DNA from: JAFGIG01 sp964397545
GTDB lineage: Bacteria > SDB-A
Length of the DNA: 64,000 bases
NCBI GenBank assembly: GCA_964397545.1
Contig: CAYNIW010000001.1
Coordinates: 248,001-312,000 of the forward strand
Direction: 5' to 3'
A program made the position numbers and the translations under genes. Below are positions 1 to 11,879 of the stretch, one piece after another. How positions within the stretch are numbered: the stretch's first letter is position 1; the number at the start of each line of letters is the position of its first letter. The notes below the pieces were generated by a model, which did not search any database, had not been told where the DNA came from, and saw nothing but the letters and a program-made list of their open reading frames with translations.

Positions 1-108
1 GCCGGCACTTTCGCGGCGCCCATAACAGGTTTTATGTCAGTGGGCAACAATATGCTATCGGGTTTTTTGAGAATATTGAGTTCTATAAAAGACAGCAAAG
101 AAGAATAA
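1..108 (+). CDS. rplJ: 50S ribosomal protein L10, C-terminal fragment
   Basis: The first reading frame is open from base 1 and ends at TAA 106-108, giving 35 residues that finish ...LSSIKDSKEE. A short hydrophobic helix followed by a charged tail is what L10 has at its C terminus, where it carries the L7/L12 dimers. The position directly before rplL is the conserved rplJ-rplL order. The start lies outside the window. The call rests on context more than on sequence identity. Confidence 0.8.
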   Translation, partial: AGTFAAPITGFMSVGNNMLSGFLRILSSIKDSKEE

Positions 109-131
109 TAAACAAAATAGGGAGGTAAGAG

Positions 132-515
132 ATGTCAGAGGCAACCAAGCAAATATTGGAACTTGTTAAAGGCTTAACGGTCATGGAACTTTCCGAACTG
201 ATAAAAGAGATGGAGACGGTTTTCGGAGTTTCAGCCGCTGCTCCGGTTGTCCAGATGGCTGCGGGTTCCATTTCGGCTCAGGCCGCTGAAGAACAAGAGG
301 AAAAGACTGAATTTGACGTTATACTTAAAGAATACGGAGACAAAAAGATACCTGTCATCAAAGAAGTAAGAGCGATAACCGGCTTGGGACTTAAAGAAGC
401 AAAAGACCTTGTCGAATCTATTCCCGCGAAGATAAAGGAACAAGTTTCCAAAAAAGAAGCCGATGAAATGAAAAAACAGCTCGAAAGCGCGGGAGCCGTA
501 GTAGAGATAAAATAA
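132..515 (+). CDS. rplL: 50S ribosomal protein L7/L12
   Basis: The 127-residue protein has the L7/L12 plan: an N-terminal dimerisation helix pair (about 1-35), an Ala-rich hinge (about 36-58) and a C-terminal factor-binding domain with the VRAITGLGLKEAKDLVE signature. It forms the ribosomal stalk that recruits EF-G and EF-Tu. The start follows a strong GGGAGG ribosome-binding site. Length is normal for the family. It sits 23 bases after rplJ, so the two are one unit. Confidence 0.98.
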   Translation: MSEATKQILELVKGLTVMELSELIKEMETVFGVSAAAPVVQMAAGSISAQAAEEQEEKTEFDVILKEYGDKKIPVIKEVRAITGLGLKEAKDLVESIPAKIKEQVSKKEADEMKKQLESAGAVVEIK

Positions 516-574
516 CCGAGTCATATACCTGTATACTGAATGGCTTGATGTTGTTTTTTCTGATATCGGAATAA

Positions 575-608
575 ATCTCAGGGGTGAGAAACCCCTGAGA
601 TATTCCTT
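575..608 (+). terminator. Attenuator-like hairpin between rplL and rpoB
   Basis: Bases 575-584 pair perfectly with 592-601 (10 bp, ATCTCAGGGG against CCCCTGAGAT) around a 7-base loop. A T-rich but interrupted tract follows. It fills the 105-base rplL-rpoB gap. In E. coli a partial terminator in the same place lowers rpoBC transcription relative to the stalk genes; the same role here is inferred. The broken T tract suggests incomplete termination. Confidence 0.6.
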
Positions 609-632
609 TCTTTATTTTTCATGGAGGTAAAA

Positions 633-4424
<3,792 letters not shown>

Positions 4425-4446
4425 TTTTATCTCTCGAGGAGGTAAA

Positions 4447-7400
4447 TTGAAATACAATTATTTTTCAAGATCGCAGAAAGACCAGAACACAGACCTCAGC
4501 ATAGATTTATTGAAACTGAGTATAGCTTCTCCGACTGTTATTCGCGACTGGTCAAACGGCGAAGTAATAAATTCCGAGACGATAAATTACAGAACTCAGA
4601 AACCGGAACCCGGCGGTCTTTTCTGCGAAAAAATATTCGGACCGGTTAAAGATTTCGAATGCAACTGCGGCAAATATAAACACGTAAGATACAGGGGTGT
4701 AGTCTGCGAAAGGTGCGGGGTTGAAGTCACGAGTTCGAAAAGCCGAAGAGAAAGGATGGGTCACATCGAACTGGCTGTCCCCGTTGCGCATATTTGGTTC
4801 TACAAGGTCACTCCCAGCAGAATAGCCTTGCTTTTGAACATGACGCAGGACATGCTTCAAAGAATATTGTTTTATGAAGCATATATTGTTCTCGACCTCG
4901 GAAATCTCGGCGAAGAAAACCCTTATGGAGTTAAAAAAGGGGTTTTTCTCTCGGAAGAGCAGAAGGCTGAAATCGAAGAAAAAATTGACCCTGCTCTTTT
5001 TAAGTCCTTGAAACTCGGCATAGGCGGGGAAGGCGTAAGAGAATCTCTGCAGAATCTTGATCTTGAAAAGCTCACGGCGGATTTAAGATCGAGAATTAAA
5101 ATCGAAAAATCTGAGGATGCGAAGAGCAAAATGCTCAAAAGACTTAAAGTCGTTGAAGCTTTCAGGAATTCAAACAATCATCCGGAAGACATGATTTTGA
5201 CTGTCATTCCCGTTATCCCTCCGGAGTTGAGACCTCTCGTGGCTCTCGACGGCGGAAGATTCGCATCCAGCGATCTGAATGACCTGTATAGGAGGGTGAT
5301 ATCAAGGAACAACAGACTCAAGAGCCTTATAAACATAAAAGCACCGGACATAATAATTAGAAACGAAATGAGAATGCTTCAGGACGCAGTTGACGCTCTT
5401 TTTGACAATTCCAGAAGGGCAAAAAACGTCAGAGGAAAAGGAAACAAGCCTTTGAGGTCGCTCGCGGATGTTCTAAAGGGCAAACAGGGGCGTTTCCGAT
5501 CCAATCTTCTCGGAAAAAGAGTGGACTATTCCGGCAGGTCGGTGATTGTCGTCGGTCCAAAACTTAAAATTCATCAGTGCGGTCTCCCCAAGGAAATCGC
5601 GCTCGAACTTTATAAGCCTTTCATAATAAGAAAACTCGAAGAGAGAGGTCACGCTCAGTCTATAAAAGGAGCTGAAAGGCTTCTTGAAAAGGGTTCTCCC
5701 GAAGTGTGGAGCATCCTTGAAGAAATAGTGAAGGATCATCCTGTAATGCTAAACAGAGCTCCAACTCTTCACAGGCTCGGAATTCAGGCGTTTCAGCCGG
5801 TTTTAATAGACGAAAAAGCGATTCAGATTCATCCTCTCGTATGCACTGCTTTTAACGCTGATTTCGACGGAGACCAGATGGCTGTTCATCTCCCTCTGTC
5901 TTACGAAGCTCAGGCGGAAGCCTATCTTCTGATGATGTCATCGAACAATCTTCTCTCTCCGTCAAACGGAACTCCGCTTGTAGCCCCGACAAAAGACCTT
6001 GTTCTGGGGATTTATTATTTAACAAAGGAAAGAGAAGGAGATAACGGAGAAGGAAAGCATTATTCAAGTATAGAAGAGATTGAAATGGCGAGGGAATTCA
6101 GCGATCTAGGACTGCATTCTCTGATAAAGTTCCCTGTCGCCGGCAGAGTAATCGGAGTAGACTCAAAAGGCAGAGATGAAGACAGAGTCGTCACGAAAGA
6201 GATAATAACGACAACTCCCGGAAGGATAATTTTCAATCAGATTCTTCCGGAGGGCATGCCGTTTTACAACAGAGTGATAGAAAAGAAGATACTCGCCGGC
6301 ATAATAGCAAACGTCAACTATATGTTCGGCAATGAACGGACTGCGACTTTTCTCGATGACCTCAAGGACATCGGATTCAAATTCGCCACTTTCTCAGGCG
6401 TGACTTTCGCGATGGATGACCTCGTGGAAACACGTGAAAAAACCGCAGTGATAAAGAAAACCCAAGCTGAAGTCGATAGAATAAGAGAGAATTTCAAAAA
6501 AGGTGAGATAACTGAAAATGAAAAGTATCAGAGAACAATAGAAGCATGGACAAAAGCGACAAATGAAGTTGAAGAAAGAATGATTGAATCTTTCCAGAAC
6601 GACAGAAAGGGATTCAATCCCATATACATGATGGTTCATTCCGGCGCGAGAGGAAGCAGGGAACAGGTGAGACAGCTCGCCGGGATCAGAGGACTCATGA
6701 CCCGGCCTCAAAAGAAAATAACCGGGCAAAGAGGAGAAATCATTGAATCTCCTGTCCTTTCCAACTTCAAAGAAGGATTGAAAGTCCTCGAATACTTCAT
6801 TTCTTCTCACGGCGCAAGAAAAGGCTTGACTGACACCGCGCTGAAAACTTCTGAAGCCGGTTACCTCACGAGAAGACTGATTGACGTCGCGCAGGATGTG
6901 ATAATAACAGAAGAAGACTGCGGAACAATAAAAGGACTCGAGATGCAGGCTCTGACTGAAGGAGGGGAAATTATCGAGCCTTTGTCCGACAGAATCGAAG
7001 GGCGATTCGCTCTCGACGACATAGAAGATCCCCAGACTCACGAAACAATAGTGAATGAAGGTGAAGTGATAACAAAGGAACTCGCCCTCAAAATAGAATA
7101 CAAGAATATAAGCAAAGTAAAAATAAGATCTGTCTTGACCTGCGAGGCTGAAAAAGGATTATGTCAGAAATGTTACGGAAAAGATTTGTCAACCGGTAAG
7201 ACCGTCTCGATTGGCGAGGCTGTGGGTATTATAGCCGCTCAGTCTATAGGCGAACCCGGAACTCAGCTGACCCTGAGAACATTTCATATAGGCGGAACCG
7301 CGACTAGGATAGCACAGCAGTCTGTTGTAAAATCAATAATTCCGGGAGCCGTGAGGTTTAGTAAAGTCAAGACTATAAAGCGGGAAATTGACGAGAAAAG

Positions 7401-8634
7401 AATAGTTATTTCCAGAAACGGCGAGATTGTTGTAAAGAGCCGCGAAAGGGAAGTCTCCCATAAAATACCTCATGGTTCAGTCCTGCTGACGTCTGAAGGT
7501 TCTTATGTGGACACCGAGACGCCTCTGTATGAATGGGATCCGTTTTCAGATCCAATTTTGGCCGAGACCGGCGGAATAGTGAGATACAAAGACCTTATTG
7601 ATAATTTAACGATGAGATACGAAACTCACCCGCAGACTGGAGAAAAGCAGGTCCTCGTTGTTGAGCACAAGGAAAGAGGGCTGATTCCCGCTCTCGAGGT
7701 CGAACCCAGTGATTCCGGAAGAAAAAAACAGGTGGCTCTTGTTCCTATAGGGACATACATCATTGTAGAAAACGGGAAGCGGGTTACTCCCGGAGATATA
7801 ATAGGAAAAATACCGAGAGAGAGCAGCAGGAGCAGGGACATAACTGCCGGTTTGCCGAGAGTCGAGGAATTGTTTGAAATGAGAAGGCCCAAGAATGCGG
7901 CGATCATTTCAGAAATCAGGGGCGAAGTTAAATTTCTCGATACTACAAAGGGAGCAAAGGCGATAAAAATCGTCAGCGAAGTCGGAGATGACAAAGAATA
8001 CGTAGTCCCTTACGGCAAACACATATTGGTGCACGAAGGTCAGTTCGTCGAAGGAGGAGAAAAACTGACGGACGGACAGGTCTATCCCCCGGACATACTT
8101 CAGGCAAAAGGACCTCTGGCTGTTCAGGAATTCTTGCTCAATGAAGTTCAGGAGGTTTACCGTCTTCAGGGCGTCAAGATCGCTGACCGTCACATTGCCC
8201 TGATAATCAGACAGCTCCTCAGAAGAGTTAGGATAGAAGATTCAGGCGACACAAACCTCATTGAGGGTGAAATAGTAGACAGCAAAACCGTAAACGTCGA
8301 GAACAATAGAATATTGAAAGCCGGAGGCAAACCTGCAACATACAGATACATTCTTCTCGGAGTCACGAAGACCGCTCTGACAGCCGAGAGTTTTATTTCC
8401 GCGGCGAGCTTTCAGGAGACAACAAAAGTATTGACATCGGCTGCGATTGAAGGTAAGAGAGACACTTTGGAAGGAATAAAAGAAAACGTCATCGTCGGAA
8501 ATCTTATCCCAGCAGGGACAGGCTTGAGAAATTACAGAGCCATGAGGGTCGAAGGCGAAGAAGACGTCGAAGAAAAGAAAGAGGATTCTGTCGTTATACT
8601 GAGTTCTGAAGAACGAAATCAACAGACAGTTTGA
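4447..8634 (+). CDS. rpoC: DNA-directed RNA polymerase subunit beta'
   Basis: Catalytic subunit of RNA polymerase. The N-terminal zinc ribbon (CNCGKYKHVRYRGVVCERCG), the catalytic NADFDGDQMAVH loop with its three Asp, and the second zinc site (CEAEKGLCQKCYG) are all intact. The start is TTG 4447, preceded by GAGGAGG; the frame stays open upstream into the end of rpoB but without a suitable ribosome-binding site. About 1395 residues, ending in an acidic tail. Part of the rpoBC-rpsL-rpsG run. Confidence 0.98.
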   Translation: MKYNYFSRSQKDQNTDLSIDLLKLSIASPTVIRDWSNGEVINSETINYRTQKPEPGGLFCEKIFGPVKDFECNCGKYKHVRYRGVVCERCGVEVTSSKSRRERMGHIELAVPVAHIWFYKVTPSRIALLLNMTQDMLQRILFYEAYIVLDLGNLGEENPYGVKKGVFLSEEQKAEIEEKIDPALFKSLKLGIGGEGVRESLQNLDLEKLTADLRSRIKIEKSEDAKSKMLKRLKVVEAFRNSNNHPEDMILTVIPVIPPELRPLVALDGGRFASSDLNDLYRRVISRNNRLKSLINIKAPDIIIRNEMRMLQDAVDALFDNSRRAKNVRGKGNKPLRSLADVLKGKQGRFRSNLLGKRVDYSGRSVIVVGPKLKIHQCGLPKEIALELYKPFIIRKLEERGHAQSIKGAERLLEKGSPEVWSILEEIVKDHPVMLNRAPTLHRLGIQAFQPVLIDEKAIQIHPLVCTAFNADFDGDQMAVHLPLSYEAQAEAYLLMMSSNNLLSPSNGTPLVAPTKDLVLGIYYLTKEREGDNGEGKHYSSIEEIEMAREFSDLGLHSLIKFPVAGRVIGVDSKGRDEDRVVTKEIITTTPGRIIFNQILPEGMPFYNRVIEKKILAGIIANVNYMFGNERTATFLDDLKDIGFKFATFSGVTFAMDDLVETREKTAVIKKTQAEVDRIRENFKKGEITENEKYQRTIEAWTKATNEVEERMIESFQNDRKGFNPIYMMVHSGARGSREQVRQLAGIRGLMTRPQKKITGQRGEIIESPVLSNFKEGLKVLEYFISSHGARKGLTDTALKTSEAGYLTRRLIDVAQDVIITEEDCGTIKGLEMQALTEGGEIIEPLSDRIEGRFALDDIEDPQTHETIVNEGEVITKELALKIEYKNISKVKIRSVLTCEAEKGLCQKCYGKDLSTGKTVSIGEAVGIIAAQSIGEPGTQLTLRTFHIGGTATRIAQQSVVKSIIPGAVRFSKVKTIKREIDEKRIVISRNGEIVVKSREREVSHKIPHGSVLLTSEGSYVDTETPLYEWDPFSDPILAETGGIVRYKDLIDNLTMRYETHPQTGEKQVLVVEHKERGLIPALEVEPSDSGRKKQVALVPIGTYIIVENGKRVTPGDIIGKIPRESSRSRDITAGLPRVEELFEMRRPKNAAIISEIRGEVKFLDTTKGAKAIKIVSEVGDDKEYVVPYGKHILVHEGQFVEGGEKLTDGQVYPPDILQAKGPLAVQEFLLNEVQEVYRLQGVKIADRHIALIIRQLLRRVRIEDSGDTNLIEGEIVDSKTVNVENNRILKAGGKPATYRYILLGVTKTALTAESFISAASFQETTKVLTSAAIEGKRDTLEGIKENVIVGNLIPAGTGLRNYRAMRVEGEEDVEEKKEDSVVILSSEERNQQTV

Positions 8635-8649
8635 ATTTTGGAGGAAATA

Positions 8650-9024
8650 ATGCCTACGATTAATCAACTTGTGAGAAAAGGAAGAAAAAAGATAGTAAAA
8701 AAAACAAAAGCTCCGGCGCTGACTAAATGTCCTCAAAAAAGAGGAGTTTGCGTAAGGGTATACACGACCAGCCCGAAAAAACCCAATTCGGCTCTCAGAA
8801 AAGTCGCCCGTGTTAGGCTGAGCAACGGATACGAAGTTACAGCGTATATCCCCGGAGAAGGACATAACCTTCAGGAGCACTCGACAGTTTTAATAAGGGG
8901 CGGCAGGGTTAAAGATCTTCCCGGAGTCAGATACCACATAGTCAGAGGAGTTCTCGATTCCGCGGGGGTCGAAGGCAGAAAGCAGAGCAGATCCTTATAC
9001 GGAACGAAAAAGGCAAAGAAATAA
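8650..9024 (+). CDS. rpsL: 30S ribosomal protein S12
   Basis: The 124-residue decoding-centre protein keeps the S12 core SPKKPNSALRKVARVRLSNG and the loop HNLQEHSTVLIRGGRVKDLPGV. The lysines linked to streptomycin response are present. I use ATG 8650, with GGAGGA ten bases before it; a TTG at 8638 would overlap that site. The gene starts 15 bases after rpoC stops, so it is co-transcribed with rpoBC. Confidence 0.98.
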   Translation: MPTINQLVRKGRKKIVKKTKAPALTKCPQKRGVCVRVYTTSPKKPNSALRKVARVRLSNGYEVTAYIPGEGHNLQEHSTVLIRGGRVKDLPGVRYHIVRGVLDSAGVEGRKQSRSLYGTKKAKK

Positions 9025-9036
9025 ACGGAGGAACCG

Positions 9037-9510
9037 ATGTCCAGAAAGAGAAAGACATACAAAAGAACCATACCGCCGGATCCCAACTTCAACAGCGAAC
9101 TCGTAAGCAAATTCGTCAATGTAGTCATGAAAAAAGGCAAAAAAGGGACTGCGGAAACTATAGTATACGGCGCGCTGGATTTGGTGGCACAGAAGCTGAA
9201 AATTGCCGATCCGATAGAGATTTTTGAAAAAGCCATGAACAATGTCAAGCCCACAATTGAAGTCAAGCCAAGGAGAATCGGAGGAGCGACTTATCAGATA
9301 CCGGTCGATGTCCCCTCCAATAGACGCATAGCTTTGGCTATAAGATGGCTTTTGGGCTCCGCAAGAGCAAGAAGCGAGAAAACCATGAAGGAGAAACTTG
9401 CCGCAGAACTTATTGCCGCGAGCAATAAAGAGGGAGCAGCAATCAAGAAAAAAGAAGACACGCATAAAATGGCAGAAGCGAACAAGGCTTTTGCCAGTTA
9501 TATGTGGTAA
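9037..9510 (+). CDS. rpsG: 30S ribosomal protein S7
   Basis: A 157-residue S7 that nucleates the 30S head on 16S rRNA. The N-terminal MSRKRKTYKR, the VKPRRIGGATYQIPVDV segment and the closing HKMAEANKAFASYMW are characteristic. The start has GGAGG just upstream, and rpsL lies 12 bases before. A strong terminator follows, so the classical rpsL-rpsG-fusA-tuf str operon is interrupted after this gene. Confidence 0.98.
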   Translation: MSRKRKTYKRTIPPDPNFNSELVSKFVNVVMKKGKKGTAETIVYGALDLVAQKLKIADPIEIFEKAMNNVKPTIEVKPRRIGGATYQIPVDVPSNRRIALAIRWLLGSARARSEKTMKEKLAAELIAASNKEGAAIKKKEDTHKMAEANKAFASYMW

Positions 9511-9539
9511 ATTTCTGCTCTTAACAAAATCATTTACTG

Positions 9540-9585
9540 CGGCAGCATGAAGAGTCAATTTCTGAACGTGCTGCCGAGTTTTTTT
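9540..9585 (+). terminator. Intrinsic terminator between rpsG and fusA
   Basis: An 8-bp stem, CGGCAGCA (9540-9547) with TGCTGCCG (9569-9576), encloses a 21-base loop and is followed by AG and seven Ts (9579-9585). This is a standard Rho-independent terminator shape. Only 16 bases separate it from the fusA start, and no promoter is visible between them. Readthrough, a promoter inside rpsG, or use as an attenuator would be needed for fusA expression. Confidence 0.65.
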
Positions 9586-9601
9586 AAACTACAGAAAAAA
9601 T

Positions 9602-11671
9602 ATGAGAAGCATAAGAAACATAGGAATAATTGCCCACATCGATGCCGGCAAGACAACCACGACAGAGAGGATGCTTTTTTATTCCGGGAAAACCCACAGA
9701 ATGGGAGAGGTCGATGACGGAAGCGCTACGACCGATTATCTGGACCAGGAGAAAGAAAGAGGCATCACAATTACTTCGGCTGTCGTTTCTTTTATATGGA
9801 AGAAAGCAAATATAAACATTATCGACACTCCGGGACATGTTGATTTCACTGGTGAAGTAGAACGCTCTCTGAGAGTCCTTGACGGGGCAGCGGTGATTTT
9901 CAGCGCCGTTGAAGGAGTCGAATCCCAGTCCGAAACGGTTTGGCATCAGGCTGACAAATACAAGATTCCCAGAATAGTTTATATCAACAAGCTTGACCGA
10001 TTGGGAGCGGATTTCAAATCGGTGATTGAGGATATAAAAGAGAAATTCTCTCAGTATCCCCTCGTGGTGAACATTCCTTTCGGCCTCGAGGAGACTTTCA
10101 CAGGAGTAGCCGATATCATTGAAAGAAAAGTTTTTATCTGGAACCGTTCGACTGACGGATTGAATTTCGAGATAAAATCACCAGAGGGAAAGATTGCCGA
10201 AGAAATTGAAGAACACAGAAACTCTCTAATAGACTATCTTTCCGATTTCAGCGACAAAGTTGCAGAACAGTTTATAAGCGATGGCGACGCTGAAAACAGC
10301 CTAATCAGGTCGGAAATAAGAAAACTCGTTATACAAGGCAAGGTTGTGCCTGTGCTTTGCGGAGCTTCGAGGCGTAATATTGGAGTCCAGCCTCTTCTTG
10401 ACGCGGTAGTGGACTACTTGCCGTCCCCTCTGGACGCCACAGAGATTGAAGTTCTCACGTTAAAATATTCGAGACCGAAAAAAATAACGCTCGATCCGAA
10501 TGGCCCTTTTCTCGGCCTTGTTTTCAAGATGATTCTCGACGAACACGTAGGGAAAGTTCATTTTATAAGAGTTTACGAAGGAACGATGAGAACGAAACAG
10601 ACATTGAAAAATCTGACAAGCGGAAAAAATGAGGTAATACAGAAAATATTCAGGATTTACGCAGATAAAAGAGTTGAAAGAGATTCGGCAACTATGGGGG
10701 ATATTGTCGGAGTGACCGGTCTGAAAAGTTCTTTCACGGGGAACACAATCAGCGAGGAAAAAAGGGATTTTCTTCTCGAGGAACCTTCATTTCCCGAACC
10801 GATAGTTTCTGTCGCTGTTGAACCGAAAACCTCTGCTAATTTTGATAAACTTTGTGAAACATTAGGCCTCTTCACGCAGGAGGACCCTACGTTTAGATTT
10901 AACGAAGACAAGGAAACCGGACAATTGATTATTTCGGGTATGGGAGAGCTATACATAGACATTCTCGCGGAAAGACTAAAAAGGGATTTTAAGATACCGG
11001 TTAAACTTGGAAACCCGAGAGTTGCATACAGGGAAAGCGTTGGCAGATCGAATAAGACAGCCTCTGAAGTTGTTAAAACACTTGGCGGAAAAAAATTCCC
11101 GGTAAGAATATCGCTGGAAGTCAAACCAAGCGAAGATCATAAAAACATCTTTGTTGTTCCGAAAGATTGGAAGTTCAACGACAACGCAGTAATCAGAAAA
11201 GCTGTCGAGGAATATGCCGAAGAATTCAAAAGTTATTATTTTCCGGGCCCGATTGCGGGTTTTCCCCTGATGGGCGTCGAATGCAAACTATACAAAGTAG
11301 AAGCGGAAGACGGCATAAACGAAACAGTAGTACTCTCCTCTCTCGAGGAAGTTTTTGAAAAAGCATGCGCTGCCGCCGAACCTTTGATTTTGGAACCTTT
11401 AATGAGTCTTGAGATATTCATTCCGGACGATTATTTCGGAGAAGTAATTAAAAGCCTTCATTCCCTTTCCGCAGATATATCGCATATCGAAGAGAAAAAG
11501 AAAAGCAAACTGATTCACGCTCAGGTTCCTTTGGCAAAAACATTCGGTTATGCTTCGTCAATAAGAAGCCTCACAAAGGGAAAAGCAAGTTACACCATGC
11601 AGTTTTTGAAATACGAAAAGCTCTCAGAATACGACAGAAATCAGCTTTTAAAGAAAATATGCGGATATTGA
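9602..11671 (+). CDS. fusA: Elongation factor G, EFG2-like
   Basis: A 689-residue translational GTPase of full EF-G length. G motifs seen: AHIDAGKTTTT (G1), RGITI (G2), DTPGHVDF (G3), NKLD (G4, usually NKMD). The switch region reads GEVDDGSATTDY and the C-terminal domain lacks the usual GDLNSRRG stretch. Both features look more like the EFG2 ribosome-recycling branch (mitochondrial EFG2, spdEFG2) than canonical EF-G; that is pattern comparison, not a tree. It occupies the str-operon fusA position. No clear ribosome-binding site precedes ATG 9602, and the usual 5-8 residue N-terminal lead is missing. Confidence 0.9.
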   Translation: MRSIRNIGIIAHIDAGKTTTTERMLFYSGKTHRMGEVDDGSATTDYLDQEKERGITITSAVVSFIWKKANINIIDTPGHVDFTGEVERSLRVLDGAAVIFSAVEGVESQSETVWHQADKYKIPRIVYINKLDRLGADFKSVIEDIKEKFSQYPLVVNIPFGLEETFTGVADIIERKVFIWNRSTDGLNFEIKSPEGKIAEEIEEHRNSLIDYLSDFSDKVAEQFISDGDAENSLIRSEIRKLVIQGKVVPVLCGASRRNIGVQPLLDAVVDYLPSPLDATEIEVLTLKYSRPKKITLDPNGPFLGLVFKMILDEHVGKVHFIRVYEGTMRTKQTLKNLTSGKNEVIQKIFRIYADKRVERDSATMGDIVGVTGLKSSFTGNTISEEKRDFLLEEPSFPEPIVSVAVEPKTSANFDKLCETLGLFTQEDPTFRFNEDKETGQLIISGMGELYIDILAERLKRDFKIPVKLGNPRVAYRESVGRSNKTASEVVKTLGGKKFPVRISLEVKPSEDHKNIFVVPKDWKFNDNAVIRKAVEEYAEEFKSYYFPGPIAGFPLMGVECKLYKVEAEDGINETVVLSSLEEVFEKACAAAEPLILEPLMSLEIFIPDDYFGEVIKSLHSLSADISHIEEKKKSKLIHAQVPLAKTFGYASSIRSLTKGKASYTMQFLKYEKLSEYDRNQLLKKICGY

Positions 11672-11704
11672 TGCTATGTTGTGTTTTATGGTGATAAAAT
11701 ATGC

Positions 11705-11730
11705 TTGACATGTTTTTAAAAATATGTCAA
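11705..11730. repeat. 26-bp near-palindrome between fusA and tuf
   Basis: Bases 11705-11717 (starting TTGACATG) pair with 11718-11730 (ending ATGTCAA) at 12 of 13 positions, and the one exception is a G-T wobble at 11712/11723. There is no loop, so the element suits a dimeric DNA-binding protein better than an RNA hairpin. It also contains TTGACA on both strands. It lies 33 bases after fusA and 150 bases before tuf. No binding protein can be named. Confidence 0.5.
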
Positions 11731-11771
11731 ATTCATAGTCTTTTGAATACATCCGCGAGGATTTTATTTAT

Positions 11772-11800
11772 CTGAATTAAGTTATAGATTCTCTTATAAT
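11772..11800 (+). promoter_or_regulatory. Candidate tuf promoter
   Basis: A perfect -10 hexamer TATAAT (11795-11800) lies 17 bases after a weak -35 (CTGAAT, 11772-11777), within the 208-base fusA-tuf gap. It would give tuf and the S10 cluster their own transcript with a leader of roughly 70 bases. The gap is otherwise AT-rich and holds only the near-palindrome at 11705-11730. Confidence 0.4.
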
Positions 11801-11879
11801 TTAATCGGATTAGCTATTTCAGAATCTGTTGTAGATTAAAGGATTAAACTCAACTTTATATTCAACAAAGGAGAGGGAT

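Noticed and set aside
621..632. ATG 621 as the rpoB start
   Set aside because: It overlaps the GGAGG that serves TTG 633, and the resulting MEVK prefix is not seen in the family.
6394..7041. A 215-codon open frame on the - strand within rpoC
   Set aside because: It lies wholly inside rpoC, has no ribosome-binding site, and its protein has the skewed Ser/Phe/Arg composition of an antisense shadow.
8242..8880. A 212-codon - strand frame over the rpoC-rpsL junction
   Set aside because: Antisense to two certain genes, no family resemblance, and no promoter or ribosome-binding site.
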